DNA of 64,000 bases from Mycolicibacterium neoaurum (lineage in GTDB: Bacteria; Actinomycetota; Actinomycetes; Mycobacteriales; Mycobacteriaceae). The position numbers and the translations under genes were made by a program. This document shows positions 26,726 through 35,100 of the stretch, one piece after another. How positions within the stretch are numbered: position 1 is the stretch's first letter; every line of letters starts with the position of its first letter. The notes under the pieces are model-generated. The model saw only the letters and a list, made by a program, of their open reading frames with translations. It searched no databases and was not told the DNA's origin. Location: the NCBI RefSeq assembly GCF_036946495.1, contig NZ_JAQIIX010000002.1, positions 1,860,001 to 1,924,000 of the forward strand. The letters are read 5' to 3'.

Positions 26726-27361
26726 GTGCCGCATACAGCCAGCAGGGGTCCGGGTCGTCCGCCGGCGGCAAAAGCCGCCGAGACCCGCGAGCGAATCCTG
26801 CAGGCCGCGCGCGAAGTCTTCAGCGAACTCGGTTACGACGCAGCGACATTCCAGGCGATCGCGGTCCGGTCTGATCTGACGCGGCCGGCCATCAATCACT
26901 ACTTCCCGAGCAAGCGTGCGCTCTACCGTGAGGTGGTCGAGCACACCAATGCCGTCGTGGTGCAGACCGGGATCGAGCGGGCCCGTTCCGAGACGACGCT
27001 GCTGGGCCGATTGTCGAAGTTCTTCGCGATCGCGGTGCAGGCCGACAGCAAGGATCGCTCGGCGGCCGCCTTCCTGGTGACCTCGGTGCTGGAAGCGCAG
27101 CGCCACCCCGAACTCAGCCAGGACGGCTCCGACCCACTGGCCAGCTCGCGGGAATTCGTCCGGTGGGCCGTGGGCGCGGCGGTCGACAGCGGCGAGCTAA
27201 CCGATGATGTCGATATCGAGACGGTCGTCGAGATGCTCGTCGCGGTGACGTGGGGGATGGGTTTCTACTCCGGATATGTCGGGACCCATGACCGATCCGA
27301 GGCGGTGATCGCCCAGTTGGAACTGCTGCTGGCAAACAAGTTGTTTCGTCCGGTTCGATAA
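26726..27361 (+). CDS. TetR-family transcriptional regulator
   Basis: A 211-residue TetR repressor. The N-terminal HTH (about 18-65) reads TRERILQAAREVFSELGYDAATFQAIAVRSDLT followed by INHYFPSKRALYREVV. The N-terminal segment GRPPAAKAAE is a typical lead-in. The GTG at 26726 gives MPHTAS and has CAGAAT six bases upstream, consistent with a leaderless transcript; a TTG at 26720 is the alternative. It lies just upstream of a SAM methyltransferase and aldehyde dehydrogenase in the same direction, an order I recall around Rv0144-Rv0147. Ligand unknown. Confidence 0.85.
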   Translation: MPHTASRGPGRPPAAKAAETRERILQAAREVFSELGYDAATFQAIAVRSDLTRPAINHYFPSKRALYREVVEHTNAVVVQTGIERARSETTLLGRLSKFFAIAVQADSKDRSAAAFLVTSVLEAQRHPELSQDGSDPLASSREFVRWAVGAAVDSGELTDDVDIETVVEMLVAVTWGMGFYSGYVGTHDRSEAVIAQLELLLANKLFRPVR

Positions 27362-27389
27362 CTGCGCTCTTCTGGAACGCATCGTCGAA

Positions 27390-27415
27390 TAGGCAACCTA
27401 ACCTTCGCCTAGCAT
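27390..27415 (+). promoter_or_regulatory. Probable promoter and imperfect palindrome before methyltransferase gene
   Basis: TAGCAT at 27410-27415 is a TANNNT -10 element ending six bases before the ATG at 27422, the spacing of leaderless mycobacterial genes. TAGGCAA at 27390-27396 and TTCGCCTA at 27404-27411 form an imperfect inverted repeat that reaches into the -10 and could be an operator, perhaps for the adjacent TetR protein. Confidence 0.45.
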
Positions 27416-27421
27416 GGGGCG

Positions 27422-28354
27422 ATGAGTTCACTGCGCTCCCACGACGACACCTGGGATATCGACACCAGCGTCGGGACCACGGCCGTCATGGTGGCGGCCG
27501 CCCGCGCCGCCGAGACGGCGGCTGCCGATCCACTGATCTCCGATCCGTACGCGCGCATCCTGGTCGACGGCGCCGGCGGCGGACCGTGGAGCATGATGCT
27601 CGACAGCGACTTCGCCGCCCGTGCCGAGGAGATCGACCCCGAGGCGGCGGTCCTGTTCACCCATATGGGCAACTACCAGGCCGTCCGTACCCGGTTCTTC
27701 GATGACTACTTCGCCGAGGCCGGACTGCGGCAGGTGGTCATCCTGGCCTCGGGCCTGGACTCCCGTGCGTTCCGGCTCAGCTGGCCGGCGGGCACCACGG
27801 TCTTCGAGATCGACCAGCCCAAGGTTCTGGAATACAAGCGACAGGTGCTCGCCGAGCATGGCGTCCAGCCGACGGCGACCCGCGTGGAGGTCGCGATCGA
27901 TCTGCGTCAGGACTGGCCGACGGCGCTGCGAGCCGCCGGTTTTGACGATGCCGTGCCGACGGCGTGGTTGGCCGAGGGGCTGCTGATGTATCTGCCCGGT
28001 GACGCGCAGGACCGCCTCTTCGAGCAGATCACCGAGCTCAGCGCGCCCGGTAGCAGGATTGCCGCCGAGACGGCGCCCGTACAGGCCGAAGAACGTCGGG
28101 CCCAGATGAAGGAACGCTTCGACCGCATCAAGGAGAAGTTCGGTCTCGCCGACGGCGTCGATATCGGCGAGCTGATGTACAACGACCCCGACCGGTCGAA
28201 TCTGGCGCCGTGGTTGGCCGGACACGGCTGGGAGAGCTCCGCGGTCAACGCGGCCGATGAGATGCGCAGGCTGAAACGGTGGGCACTTCCGGAGGGGCCA
28301 GAGGTTCCCGACGATGATGCGTTCTCGCAGTTCGTCACGGCGACGAAGCTCTGA
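27422..28354 (+). CDS. SAM-dependent methyltransferase (TIGR00027/PPM2-like family)
   Basis: A 310-residue class I methyltransferase of the family that is expanded in mycobacteria. Hallmarks are the N-terminal DTWDIDTSVGTTAVMVAAARA, the segment RTRFFDDYF, the SAM-binding loop VVILASGLDSRAFRL, FEIDQPKVLEYK, and AWLAEGLLMYLP after motif II. Rv0145 and Rv0146 of M. tuberculosis belong to the same family, and the next gene is the Rv0147-like aldehyde dehydrogenase, so it is the local ortholog of that pair, here present once. Substrate is unknown; leucine carboxyl or related O-methylation has been proposed for the broader fold. Confidence 0.87.
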   Translation: MSSLRSHDDTWDIDTSVGTTAVMVAAARAAETAAADPLISDPYARILVDGAGGGPWSMMLDSDFAARAEEIDPEAAVLFTHMGNYQAVRTRFFDDYFAEAGLRQVVILASGLDSRAFRLSWPAGTTVFEIDQPKVLEYKRQVLAEHGVQPTATRVEVAIDLRQDWPTALRAAGFDDAVPTAWLAEGLLMYLPGDAQDRLFEQITELSAPGSRIAAETAPVQAEERRAQMKERFDRIKEKFGLADGVDIGELMYNDPDRSNLAPWLAGHGWESSAVNAADEMRRLKRWALPEGPEVPDDDAFSQFVTATKL

Positions 28355-28397
28355 CGCAGTTTCGGCAGACGGGCGATCCGACCCTTACGAAGGGCCC

Positions 28398-28409
28398 AAC
28401 CAACTGGTT
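28398..28409. promoter_or_regulatory. Inverted repeat before aldehyde dehydrogenase gene
   Basis: AACCA-AC-TGGTT is a perfect 5+2+5 inverted repeat 35 bp before the aldehyde dehydrogenase start. It is a possible TetR-type operator, but it is short enough to arise by chance. Confidence 0.3.
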
Positions 28410-28443
28410 AGGATCGAGTTTCCCGGTCAGGAAGGACGGTCCC

Positions 28444-29847
28444 ATGACCACCCATGCCGATGCGCCATCGACACCCCTCGCCAGCGACATCCCGGCGATC
28501 GTCGCACGACTGCGTGCCACCTATGCCACGGGCCGCACCCGTGACCTGGAGTGGCGGCGCAGGCAGTTGCGCGCACTGGAGAGTCTGGTAGTCGACAACG
28601 AGGAGGCCATCGCCGCGGCGCTGAAGGCAGACCTCGGCCGGCAGCCGTTCGAGGCATGGCTGGCCGATGTCGCCAGCACCGCCGCCGAGGCCGCGGATGC
28701 GGCCAAGAACGTCGGGAAGTGGGCCAAGCGCCGCTATCGGTTGTTGGAACTGTCCCAGCTGCCCGGTATGGGGTGGGTCGAGTACGAGCCCTACGGCGTC
28801 GTGCTGGTCATCGGTGCGTGGAACTTCCCGTTCGCGCTCACCCTCGGACCCGCCGTCGGCGCGCTGGCCGCCGGTAACACCGTCGTGCTCAAGCCCTCGG
28901 AGTTGGCGCCGGCGTCCTCGGCGCTGATGGCCGAACTGGTGCCCCGCTACCTCGACCAGGATGCGGTGGCGGTCATCGAGGGTGACGGCATGGTCAGCCA
29001 GGAACTGATCGACCAGGGTTTCGACAAGATCTGCTTCACCGGCGGTACCGAGATCGGTCGCAAGGTTTACCAGGCTGCCGCGGCCCACCTGACTCCGGTG
29101 ACCCTCGAACTCGGCGGTAAGAGCCCGGTGATCGTCGCCGCCGACGCCGATATCGATGTCGCGGCTCAGCGCATCGCCTGGACCAAACTGATCAACTCGG
29201 GTCAGATCTGCATCGCGCCGGACTATGTGCTCGCCGATGCCTCCATCCGCGACGAACTGGTCACCAAGATCAAGGCCGCCGTACAGACCTTCGAAGCCGA
29301 GGCGACCGGAGGCAAGCGCATCGTCAACCGGCGGCACTTCGACCGGCTGGCCGCTGCGGTGGCCGCGACCAAGGGCGACGTCGTCATCGGCGGCGGGTCG
29401 AATCCGGACGCCCTCGAGCTCGACGCGACCGTCGTCGTCGATCCGTCGTTGTCCGAACCGCTGATGACCGATGAGATCTTCGGTCCGGTACTGCCCATCG
29501 TCACGGTCCAGAATCTCGACGAGGCAATCGAATTCGTCAACGCGCGACCGAAGCCGCTGGCCGCCTATCTGTTCACCAAGGCCAAGGCGGTCCGTGAGCG
29601 CGTCATCCGCGAGGTGTCCTCCGGCGGCATGGTGGTCAACCACCTGATCTTCCATTTCGCCACCACCAAGTTGCCCTTCGGTGGTGTCGGTCCGTCCGGC
29701 ACCGGCGCTTACCACGGCCGTTATGGCTTCGAGGAGTTCAGCCACCGAAAGTCGGTGCTCACCAAGCCCACCCGGCCGGATCTGGGCAAGCTCATCTACC
29801 CGCCGTACACCGACAAGGCGTGGAAGCTGGCCCGCAAGCTCTTCTGA
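28444..29847 (+). CDS. NAD(P)-dependent aldehyde dehydrogenase
   Basis: A 467-residue class 3-like aldehyde dehydrogenase that oxidises aldehydes, probably fatty or aromatic ones, to acids. Visible motifs are GVVLVIGAWNFPF (cofactor-binding start), CFTGGTEIGRKV, the general base Glu in TLELGGKSPVIV, and the catalytic Cys in NSGQICIAPDYVL. The end SHRKSVLTKP is typical for this subgroup. The start has a good SD (AGGAAGGA). It matches Rv0147 by order and is followed 113 bp later by the SDR gene. Confidence 0.9.
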   Translation: MTTHADAPSTPLASDIPAIVARLRATYATGRTRDLEWRRRQLRALESLVVDNEEAIAAALKADLGRQPFEAWLADVASTAAEAADAAKNVGKWAKRRYRLLELSQLPGMGWVEYEPYGVVLVIGAWNFPFALTLGPAVGALAAGNTVVLKPSELAPASSALMAELVPRYLDQDAVAVIEGDGMVSQELIDQGFDKICFTGGTEIGRKVYQAAAAHLTPVTLELGGKSPVIVAADADIDVAAQRIAWTKLINSGQICIAPDYVLADASIRDELVTKIKAAVQTFEAEATGGKRIVNRRHFDRLAAAVAATKGDVVIGGGSNPDALELDATVVVDPSLSEPLMTDEIFGPVLPIVTVQNLDEAIEFVNARPKPLAAYLFTKAKAVRERVIREVSSGGMVVNHLIFHFATTKLPFGGVGPSGTGAYHGRYGFEEFSHRKSVLTKPTRPDLGKLIYPPYTDKAWKLARKLF

Positions 29848-29923
29848 ACCGGCGACCCGGGTCCTGACGGCCCGGTACCGCGCCGTATACAGAGATGGAT
29901 CGTCTGGACAGCCGAGCCAGTCA

Positions 29924-29950
29924 AGCGTGTTGAGATCGAGCGTGTTGAGA
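29924..29950 (+). repeat. Short tandem repeat before SDR gene
   Basis: AGCGTGTTGAGA occurs at 29924-29935 and again at 29939-29950, a 15-bp period, ending ten bases before the SDR start codon. It overlaps the leader and ribosome binding site (GAGAGAGGA). Significance unknown. Confidence 0.5.
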
Positions 29951-29960
29951 GAGGAATCCC

Positions 29961-30824
29961 ATGCCCGGAGTGCAGGATCGTGTTGTCGTCGTCACCGGAG
30001 CCGGCGGCGGTCTCGGTCGCGAGTACGCCCTGACGCTGGCCCGCGAGGGTGCCAGCGTGGTCGTCAACGACCTCGGTGGTTCCCGTGACGGAACCGGTGC
30101 CGGCCACAACATGGCCGACCAGGTGGTCGAGGAGATCAAAGCGGCCGGCGGCCGTGCGGTCGCGAACTACGACAGCGTCGCCGAGCCCGAGGGCGCCGAG
30201 AACATCATCAAGACCGCCATCGACGAGTTCGGCAAGGTCGACGGTGTGGTCAGCAATGCCGGCATCCTGCGTGACGGCACCTTCCACAAGATGACGTTCG
30301 AGGCCTGGGACGCCGTGCTCAAGGTGCATCTCTACGGTGGCTACAACGTCATCCGCGCCGCGTGGCCGCATTTCCGTGAGCAGAGCTTCGGCCGAGTCGT
30401 GGTGGCGACCTCCACCAGCGGCCTGTTCGGCAATTTCGGGCAGGCCAACTACGGCGCGGCCAAGCTCGGCCTGGTCGGCCTCATCAACACGCTGGCTCAA
30501 GAGGGTGCCAAGTACAACATCAAGACCAATGCCGTCGCGCCGATCGCGGCAACCCGGATGACGCAGGACATCCTGCCGCCGGAGGTCTTCGAGAAGCTCA
30601 CTCCCGAGTACGTCGCACCCGTGGTCGCCTACCTGATGACCGAGGAACTTCCCGATACCGATTCGATCTTCATCGTCGGCGGCGGCAAGGTGCAGCGCAC
30701 CGCACTGTTCCAGAACGAGGGCATCACCTTCGGTGAGGTTCCTTCGGTCGACGATGTGGCCGCCAAGTGGGGCGAGATCACCGATCTGTCGGCTGCCCAG
30801 CAGGCCAGCTTCAAGCTCGGATGA
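29961..30824 (+). CDS. Short-chain dehydrogenase/reductase (Rv0148-like)
   Basis: A 287-residue SDR resembling the dehydrogenase domain of peroxisomal multifunctional enzyme 2 (3-hydroxyacyl-CoA dehydrogenase type). The Rossmann motif TGAGGGLGREYAL is near residue 12, VNDLGGSRDGTG follows the second strand, NAGILRD is the central motif, and the catalytic YxxxK is YGAAK. The HSD17B4-like FHKMTFEAWDAVLKVHLYGGY is characteristic. It fits a role in fatty acid or sterol side-chain beta-oxidation. Its stop overlaps the next gene's ATG (ATGA), giving a coupled pair equal to Rv0148-Rv0149. Confidence 0.88.
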   Translation: MPGVQDRVVVVTGAGGGLGREYALTLAREGASVVVNDLGGSRDGTGAGHNMADQVVEEIKAAGGRAVANYDSVAEPEGAENIIKTAIDEFGKVDGVVSNAGILRDGTFHKMTFEAWDAVLKVHLYGGYNVIRAAWPHFREQSFGRVVVATSTSGLFGNFGQANYGAAKLGLVGLINTLAQEGAKYNIKTNAVAPIAATRMTQDILPPEVFEKLTPEYVAPVVAYLMTEELPDTDSIFIVGGGKVQRTALFQNEGITFGEVPSVDDVAAKWGEITDLSAAQQASFKLG

Positions 30825-31786
30825 AAGCGCTTGTAGCACAGGAGCTCACAGGACCGGCCGGGCTGGTCTACACCGATGTCGAGGATCCGGCGCCGAGCGA
30901 TGACGCGGTCATCGTCGACGTCGGGGCCTCCGGGGTGTGCTTTCCGGACCTGTTGTTGACCCGCGGTGAGTATCAGCTCCGGTTGGAGGCCCCCTTCACG
31001 CCCGGTCTCGAGGTGGCCGGCACCGTGCGGTCGGCCCCGGTCGACTCGGGATTCACCGTGGGGCAACGGGTTTCGGGTTTCACTATGATCGGCGGCTACG
31101 CCGAACAGGTCGCGGTGGCGCCGGACTCGCTGCAACCGGTACCCGATGGCATCGACGATGCCACCGCGGTCTGCCTGCTCGGCAACTACACCACCATGTT
31201 CTTCGCACTGACCCGTCGTGGCGCGCTGCGGGCCGGGGAGACGGTGCTGGTGCTCGGGTCCGGTGGCGGCATCGGTGTGGCCAGCATCCAGCTGGCCAAG
31301 GCGCTCGGAGCCAAGGTGGTGGCGATGGTGCACCGCCCCGACGCGATGGACTTCGTGGCCGGACTCGGCGCCGATGTCGTGCTCCCGCTGACCGACGGAT
31401 GGCGCCAAGCCGTGCTCGATGCCACCGGTGGCCGCGGTGTCGACATGGTCGTCGACCCGGTGGGCGGCGACGCGTTCGATGACGCGGTGCGGGTGCTGGC
31501 GCCCGAAGGGCGGCTGCTGGTCATCGGATTCGCCGCGGGCGGCATTCCCACTGTCAAGGTCAACCGATTGTTGCTGCGCAATATCAGCGTCGTCGGCGTC
31601 GGGTGGGGCGAGTTCGCCAGGGTCACTCCCGGTGCCGGTGCGGAGATGGCGGCCGGACTCGCCAAGTTGGTCGAGGACGGGTTGCGCCCGCCGGCGCCGG
31701 TGCGGTACCCGCTGTCGGAGGGCGGCGCGGCGCTACAGGCGTTGGCGGACGGCAAGATTCACGGCAAGCTGGTCCTGGAACCGTAG
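30821..31786 (+). CDS. NADPH:quinone oxidoreductase family protein (Rv0149-like)
   Basis: A 321-residue zinc-independent medium-chain reductase of the QOR type. It has the N-terminal GroES-like half (GVCFPDLLLTRGEYQ, PGLEVAGTV) and a Rossmann half with VLGSGGGIGVASIQLAKALGA. The structural zinc cysteines of alcohol dehydrogenases are absent. The start ATG at 30821 overlaps the SDR stop; an upstream in-frame start would run into the SDR gene. Members reduce quinones or enoyl-type double bonds with NADPH; the real substrate is not known. Confidence 0.88.
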   Translation: MKALVAQELTGPAGLVYTDVEDPAPSDDAVIVDVGASGVCFPDLLLTRGEYQLRLEAPFTPGLEVAGTVRSAPVDSGFTVGQRVSGFTMIGGYAEQVAVAPDSLQPVPDGIDDATAVCLLGNYTTMFFALTRRGALRAGETVLVLGSGGGIGVASIQLAKALGAKVVAMVHRPDAMDFVAGLGADVVLPLTDGWRQAVLDATGGRGVDMVVDPVGGDAFDDAVRVLAPEGRLLVIGFAAGGIPTVKVNRLLLRNISVVGVGWGEFARVTPGAGAEMAAGLAKLVEDGLRPPAPVRYPLSEGGAALQALADGKIHGKLVLEP

Positions 31787-32484
31787 TGCACGGCCTGCGC
31801 GCACTGGCGTTCGACGTCTTCGGAACGGTGGTGGACTGGCGGTCCAGCATCATCGCCGAGCTGCAGTCCTTCGGAGCCCGACATGGGCTGCAACGGGACT
31901 GGCCGTCGTTCGCCGATGCGTGGCGGGCAGGTTACGCCCCGGCGATGGATCGGGTGCGCCGCGGCGAGCTGCCGTGGACCCGCATCGACGACCTGCACCG
32001 CGCGATCCTCGTCGATCTGCTCGGTGATTCCGCGGTGGCCGACGCCGATGTCGACGAGCTGAATCGGGCCTGGCATCGGCTGGTCCCGTGGCCGGATTCG
32101 GTGGCGGGATTGCAGCGTCTCAAACAGTCCTTCGTGATCACCACGCTGTCGAACGGCAACATCTCGCTGCTGACGAATATGGCCAAGAGCGCCGGGTTGC
32201 CGTGGGATTGCGTGATCTCCGCCGAGCTGTTCGGCCACTACAAGCCGGATCCCGGGGCGTATCTCGGCTGCGCGCGGCTGCTCGATGTGGCCCCGCACGA
32301 GCTGATGCTGGTGGCCTGCCATCCCAGTGACCTGCGCGCGGCACGGGACAGTGGCCTGCGAACGGGTTACGTCATGCGACCGCTGGAACAGGGATCCGGC
32401 CGCCCCCTGCCCGAGGTCGCCGATGGTGAATTCGACGTCATCGCTCACGATTTCATCGACCTCGCCCACCGGTTGGGTGTCTGA
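31786..32484 (+). CDS. Haloacid dehalogenase type II family hydrolase
   Basis: A 232-residue HAD-superfamily protein. Motif I with the nucleophilic Asp is FDVFGTVVDWRSS, motif II is TTLSNGN, motif III Lys lies in GHYKPDPGAYLG, and motif IV is near VACHPSDLRAARDSG. This pattern is closest to (S)-2-haloacid dehalogenases, but many such proteins act on other phospho- or halo-substrates. The GTG start at 31786 shares its G with the preceding TAG stop, so it is coupled to the quinone oxidoreductase gene. It occupies the place where M. tuberculosis has Rv0150c and PE1/PE2. Confidence 0.85.
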   Translation: MHGLRALAFDVFGTVVDWRSSIIAELQSFGARHGLQRDWPSFADAWRAGYAPAMDRVRRGELPWTRIDDLHRAILVDLLGDSAVADADVDELNRAWHRLVPWPDSVAGLQRLKQSFVITTLSNGNISLLTNMAKSAGLPWDCVISAELFGHYKPDPGAYLGCARLLDVAPHELMLVACHPSDLRAARDSGLRTGYVMRPLEQGSGRPLPEVADGEFDVIAHDFIDLAHRLGV

Positions 32485-32486
32485 GG

Positions 32487-32969
32487 GTGGGGACGCTCGG
32501 CATCGTCGCCGTCGCATTGGCGATCGCCGTCGGTCTGGTGGGCATCATCGTGCCGATCCTCCCGGGTGGGCTGCTGGTCCTCGGTGCGATCGGCGTGTGG
32601 GCCTATGTCGAGGGCACGACGAACTCGTGGGTGACCTTCGGCGTCGCCGCGACACTGTTCGTGGTCTCCGAGATCGTCAAGTACACCTGGCCGGTGCAGC
32701 GCATGCGCCGGGCCGAGGTGCGTACCTCGGTGTTGGTGGTCGGAGGTGCGGCCGGCGTCGTCGGTTTCTTCGTCATCCCCGTGATAGGACTGCTGATCGG
32801 GTTCGTGCTCGGGGTCTATCTCGCCGAGCTGGCGACCCGCCGCGACCCGACCCGTGCCTGGGCCTCGACGGTGCACGCGCTCAAGGGCGTCGCGCTCTCG
32901 GTCGGTGTGGAGCTCACCGGCGCACTGCTCGCGACGATCTGCTGGGTGGTCGGAGTGCTGGTCAGTTAG
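32487..32969 (+). CDS. DUF456 family membrane protein
   Basis: A 160-residue integral membrane protein with about four hydrophobic helices (GIVAVALAIAVGLVGIIVPILPGGLLVLGAIGVW, FGVAATLFVVSEIVKYTW, VGGAAGVVGFFVIPVIGLLIGFVLGVY, VELTGALLATICWVVGVLV). The PILPG segment is typical of DUF456. GTG start, 2 bp after the HAD gene stop. The 3' end overlaps the convergent phosphatase gene by 8 bp. Function unknown. Confidence 0.8.
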   Translation: MGTLGIVAVALAIAVGLVGIIVPILPGGLLVLGAIGVWAYVEGTTNSWVTFGVAATLFVVSEIVKYTWPVQRMRRAEVRTSVLVVGGAAGVVGFFVIPVIGLLIGFVLGVYLAELATRRDPTRAWASTVHALKGVALSVGVELTGALLATICWVVGVLVS

Positions 32970-33747
32970 TCAGCCGAGCCCGCAACCGGGCGAGCTCGTC
33001 ATCGGTGATTCCCGCGGACCGCAGGAAGCCCGATACCGATCCGTAGCGTTCGTCACGCGCCCGATGCGCGGCCTCCAGGTACTCCTCGCGCACGCCGAGC
33101 ACCGCGTCGGTGAGCCGCGCCTCGATGAAGGTGAGCGCCGCCGGGTCCTCGCCGGCACGGGCCTTCACCGATTCCATGATGCTGTCCCGCAAGGGGTCGA
33201 TCGCGTCGTTACTGCGCAGGAAGTCGGTCATGATCGCATCGCGCGGTACCCCGACGGCCTCCAGCACGGTGGCCACCGTGAAGCCGGTCCGATCCTTGCC
33301 GGCGAAGCAGTGCGCGATGACGGGACGGCCGTCGGCCAGCAACGAAATGACCTGCCGCACCGCCACCTGCGCACCGGTCAGCGCGGGAAACTCCTCGTAC
33401 ACTTCGGTCATATAACGCTTGGCCGCCTCGGCCACGTCCTCGCCCTCGGGGGATTCGGACATCACCCGCTGGAAGGTCGCCTCGTGCGGGGCATCCTGGG
33501 CGGAGTCATCCTCGAAGTGGAACGGCAGGTGATGAAGCGCGACACCGGCGGGCACCTGACCGGCACCGCGCCGCTCGAGCTCACGGCGTGACCGCAGATC
33601 GGCGACATCGTTGATGCCGAGCGTCAGCAGCGTGGACCGACCCTCGTCGGTGAGCTTGCTCAACTCGCTGGACCGGAACAGCAGTCCTGGCCGGATGCCG
33701 GCGGACTCGGCTACATCGCGAAAGTTCCAGGCTCCAGTCAGTTCCAC
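32962..33747 (-). CDS. Tyrosine/phosphoinositide phosphatase, PtpB-like
   Basis: A 261-residue protein of the PtpB (Rv0153c) family, dual-specificity or lipid phosphatases secreted by M. tuberculosis. The signature P-loop is HCFAGKDRTG (Cys-x5-Arg), and the N-terminal WNFRDVAESAGIRPGLLFRSSELSKLT and DLRSRRELERRG are typical. I chose the GTG at 33747, which gives MELTGAWNFRD; longer readings extend into fadE2 in another frame. The gene sits 13 bp after fadE2 on the same strand, the same order as Rv0154c-Rv0153c. No signal peptide is visible. Confidence 0.87.
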   Translation of the reverse strand: MELTGAWNFRDVAESAGIRPGLLFRSSELSKLTDEGRSTLLTLGINDVADLRSRRELERRGAGQVPAGVALHHLPFHFEDDSAQDAPHEATFQRVMSESPEGEDVAEAAKRYMTEVYEEFPALTGAQVAVRQVISLLADGRPVIAHCFAGKDRTGFTVATVLEAVGVPRDAIMTDFLRSNDAIDPLRDSIMESVKARAGEDPAALTFIEARLTDAVLGVREEYLEAAHRARDERYGSVSGFLRSAGITDDELARLRARLTN

Positions 33748-33760
33748 GATCTCTACTGTG

Positions 33761-35002
33761 TCACAGCGTGTTCGACGGGCTGCAGGCCGCCGCAGCGAAC
33801 GCCGACTTCTCCTTGCCGAGTTCGGCGCGCGCAATCGTCCGCATGTGCACCTCGTCGGGGCCGTCGAAGAGTCGCATCGCGCGGTGCCAGCCGTAGAGGC
33901 GGGCCAGCGGGAAGTCATCGGACACCCCGGCGCCGCCGTGCACCTGGATGGCGCGGTCGAGCACATCGCAGGCGACCTGCGGCGCCACCGACTTGATCTG
34001 CGACACCAGGACGTGGGCGGCCTTGTTGCCCTCCTTGTCGATCGTCCAGGCGGCCTTTTCGCACAGCAGCCTGGCCTGGTCGATCTCGTTGCGAGACTTG
34101 GCGATGGACTCACGCACCACACCCTGCTCGGCAAGCGGCTTGCCGAACGCGATGCGCGTCTGCACGCGGTCGATCATCAGAGCCAGTGCCCGCTCGGCCG
34201 CGCCGAGGGCGCGCATGCAGTGGTGGATGCGACCCGGGCCCAGCCGGGCCTGAGCGATGGCGAACCCGCTGCCTTCCTCGTGCAGCAGGTTCTCGGCGGG
34301 AACCCGGACGTTGTCGAACACGATCTCGCAGTGTCCGTGCTGGTCCTGCCAACCGAAGACCGGCAACGAGCGGAGGATGGTGACTCCCGGGGTGTCGATG
34401 GGAACCAGGATCATCGACTGCTGCTGGTGTGCGGCCGCATCGGGATTGGTGCGACCCATGGTGATGAGCAGCTTGCAACGCGGGTCCGAGGCCCCGGTGA
34501 TCCACCACTTCCGGCCGTTGATGACGTAATCGCCGCCGTCGCGCAGGATGGTGGTCTCGATGTTGCGGGCATCGCTGGAGGCGACGGCGGGCTCCGTCAT
34601 CGCGAACGCGGACCGGATCTCACCGTTGAGCAGGGGCTCGAGCCACTGCGCGCGCTGCGCCTCGTTGGCGAACAGGTGCAGCGTCTCCATGTTGCCGGTG
34701 TCCGGTGCGGCGCAGTTGAGCACCTCGGGGGCGATCTCCATGCTCCAGCCGGACAGCTCGGCAAGCGGTGAGTACTCGAGATTGGTCAGCCCGGACTCCG
34801 AGGGTAGGAACAGGTTCCACAGCCCGGCGGCCTTCGCCTTGGTTTTGAGCTCTTCGACCACCGGGGGCACGGTGTGGTCCTTGGGACCCTTCTCCTCGCG
34901 GTAGGCGTGGTAGGACTCCTCGGCGGGGAAGACATTCTCGACCATGAAGTCGGAGAGGCGCTTGTGGTAATCAGCGGCTTTGGCCGACATCGCGAAGTCC
35001 AT
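33761..35002 (-). CDS. fadE2: Acyl-CoA dehydrogenase FadE2
   Basis: A 413-residue flavoprotein that introduces the 2,3 double bond in acyl-CoA; the closest group includes ACAD10/11-like enzymes. Motifs: FAMTEPAVASSDARNIET (FAD/substrate loop), YVINGRKWWITGASD, and the C-terminal IQVHGGAGVSDDFPLARLYGWHRAMRLFDGPDEVHMRTIAR. The ATG at 35002 gives MDFAMSAKAADYHKRL, matching the Rv0154c start; an ATG 6 codons upstream is less likely. It is followed by the phosphatase gene. Confidence 0.9.
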   Translation of the reverse strand: MDFAMSAKAADYHKRLSDFMVENVFPAEESYHAYREEKGPKDHTVPPVVEELKTKAKAAGLWNLFLPSESGLTNLEYSPLAELSGWSMEIAPEVLNCAAPDTGNMETLHLFANEAQRAQWLEPLLNGEIRSAFAMTEPAVASSDARNIETTILRDGGDYVINGRKWWITGASDPRCKLLITMGRTNPDAAAHQQQSMILVPIDTPGVTILRSLPVFGWQDQHGHCEIVFDNVRVPAENLLHEEGSGFAIAQARLGPGRIHHCMRALGAAERALALMIDRVQTRIAFGKPLAEQGVVRESIAKSRNEIDQARLLCEKAAWTIDKEGNKAAHVLVSQIKSVAPQVACDVLDRAIQVHGGAGVSDDFPLARLYGWHRAMRLFDGPDEVHMRTIARAELGKEKSAFAAAACSPSNTL

Positions 35003-35100
35003 GCCGCCACGATATGCCACTTGGTTAGATAAGTGAACGCGCGGGTCCCGATCAGCGGGCTGACGTCACTGCCCAGGGTGAGCGACAAAGGACATCACCA

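Noticed and set aside
27390..27411. IdeR (iron) box before the methyltransferase gene
   Set aside because: It contains AACCTAA like half an iron box, but aligned over the 19-bp consensus too many positions differ; I kept it only as an imperfect palindrome.
32962..34134. Longer form of the PtpB-like protein (390 residues)
   Set aside because: The added N-terminal part is antisense-frame sequence of fadE2, Arg/Ser/Pro-rich and not homologous; the GTG at 33747 gives the family start.
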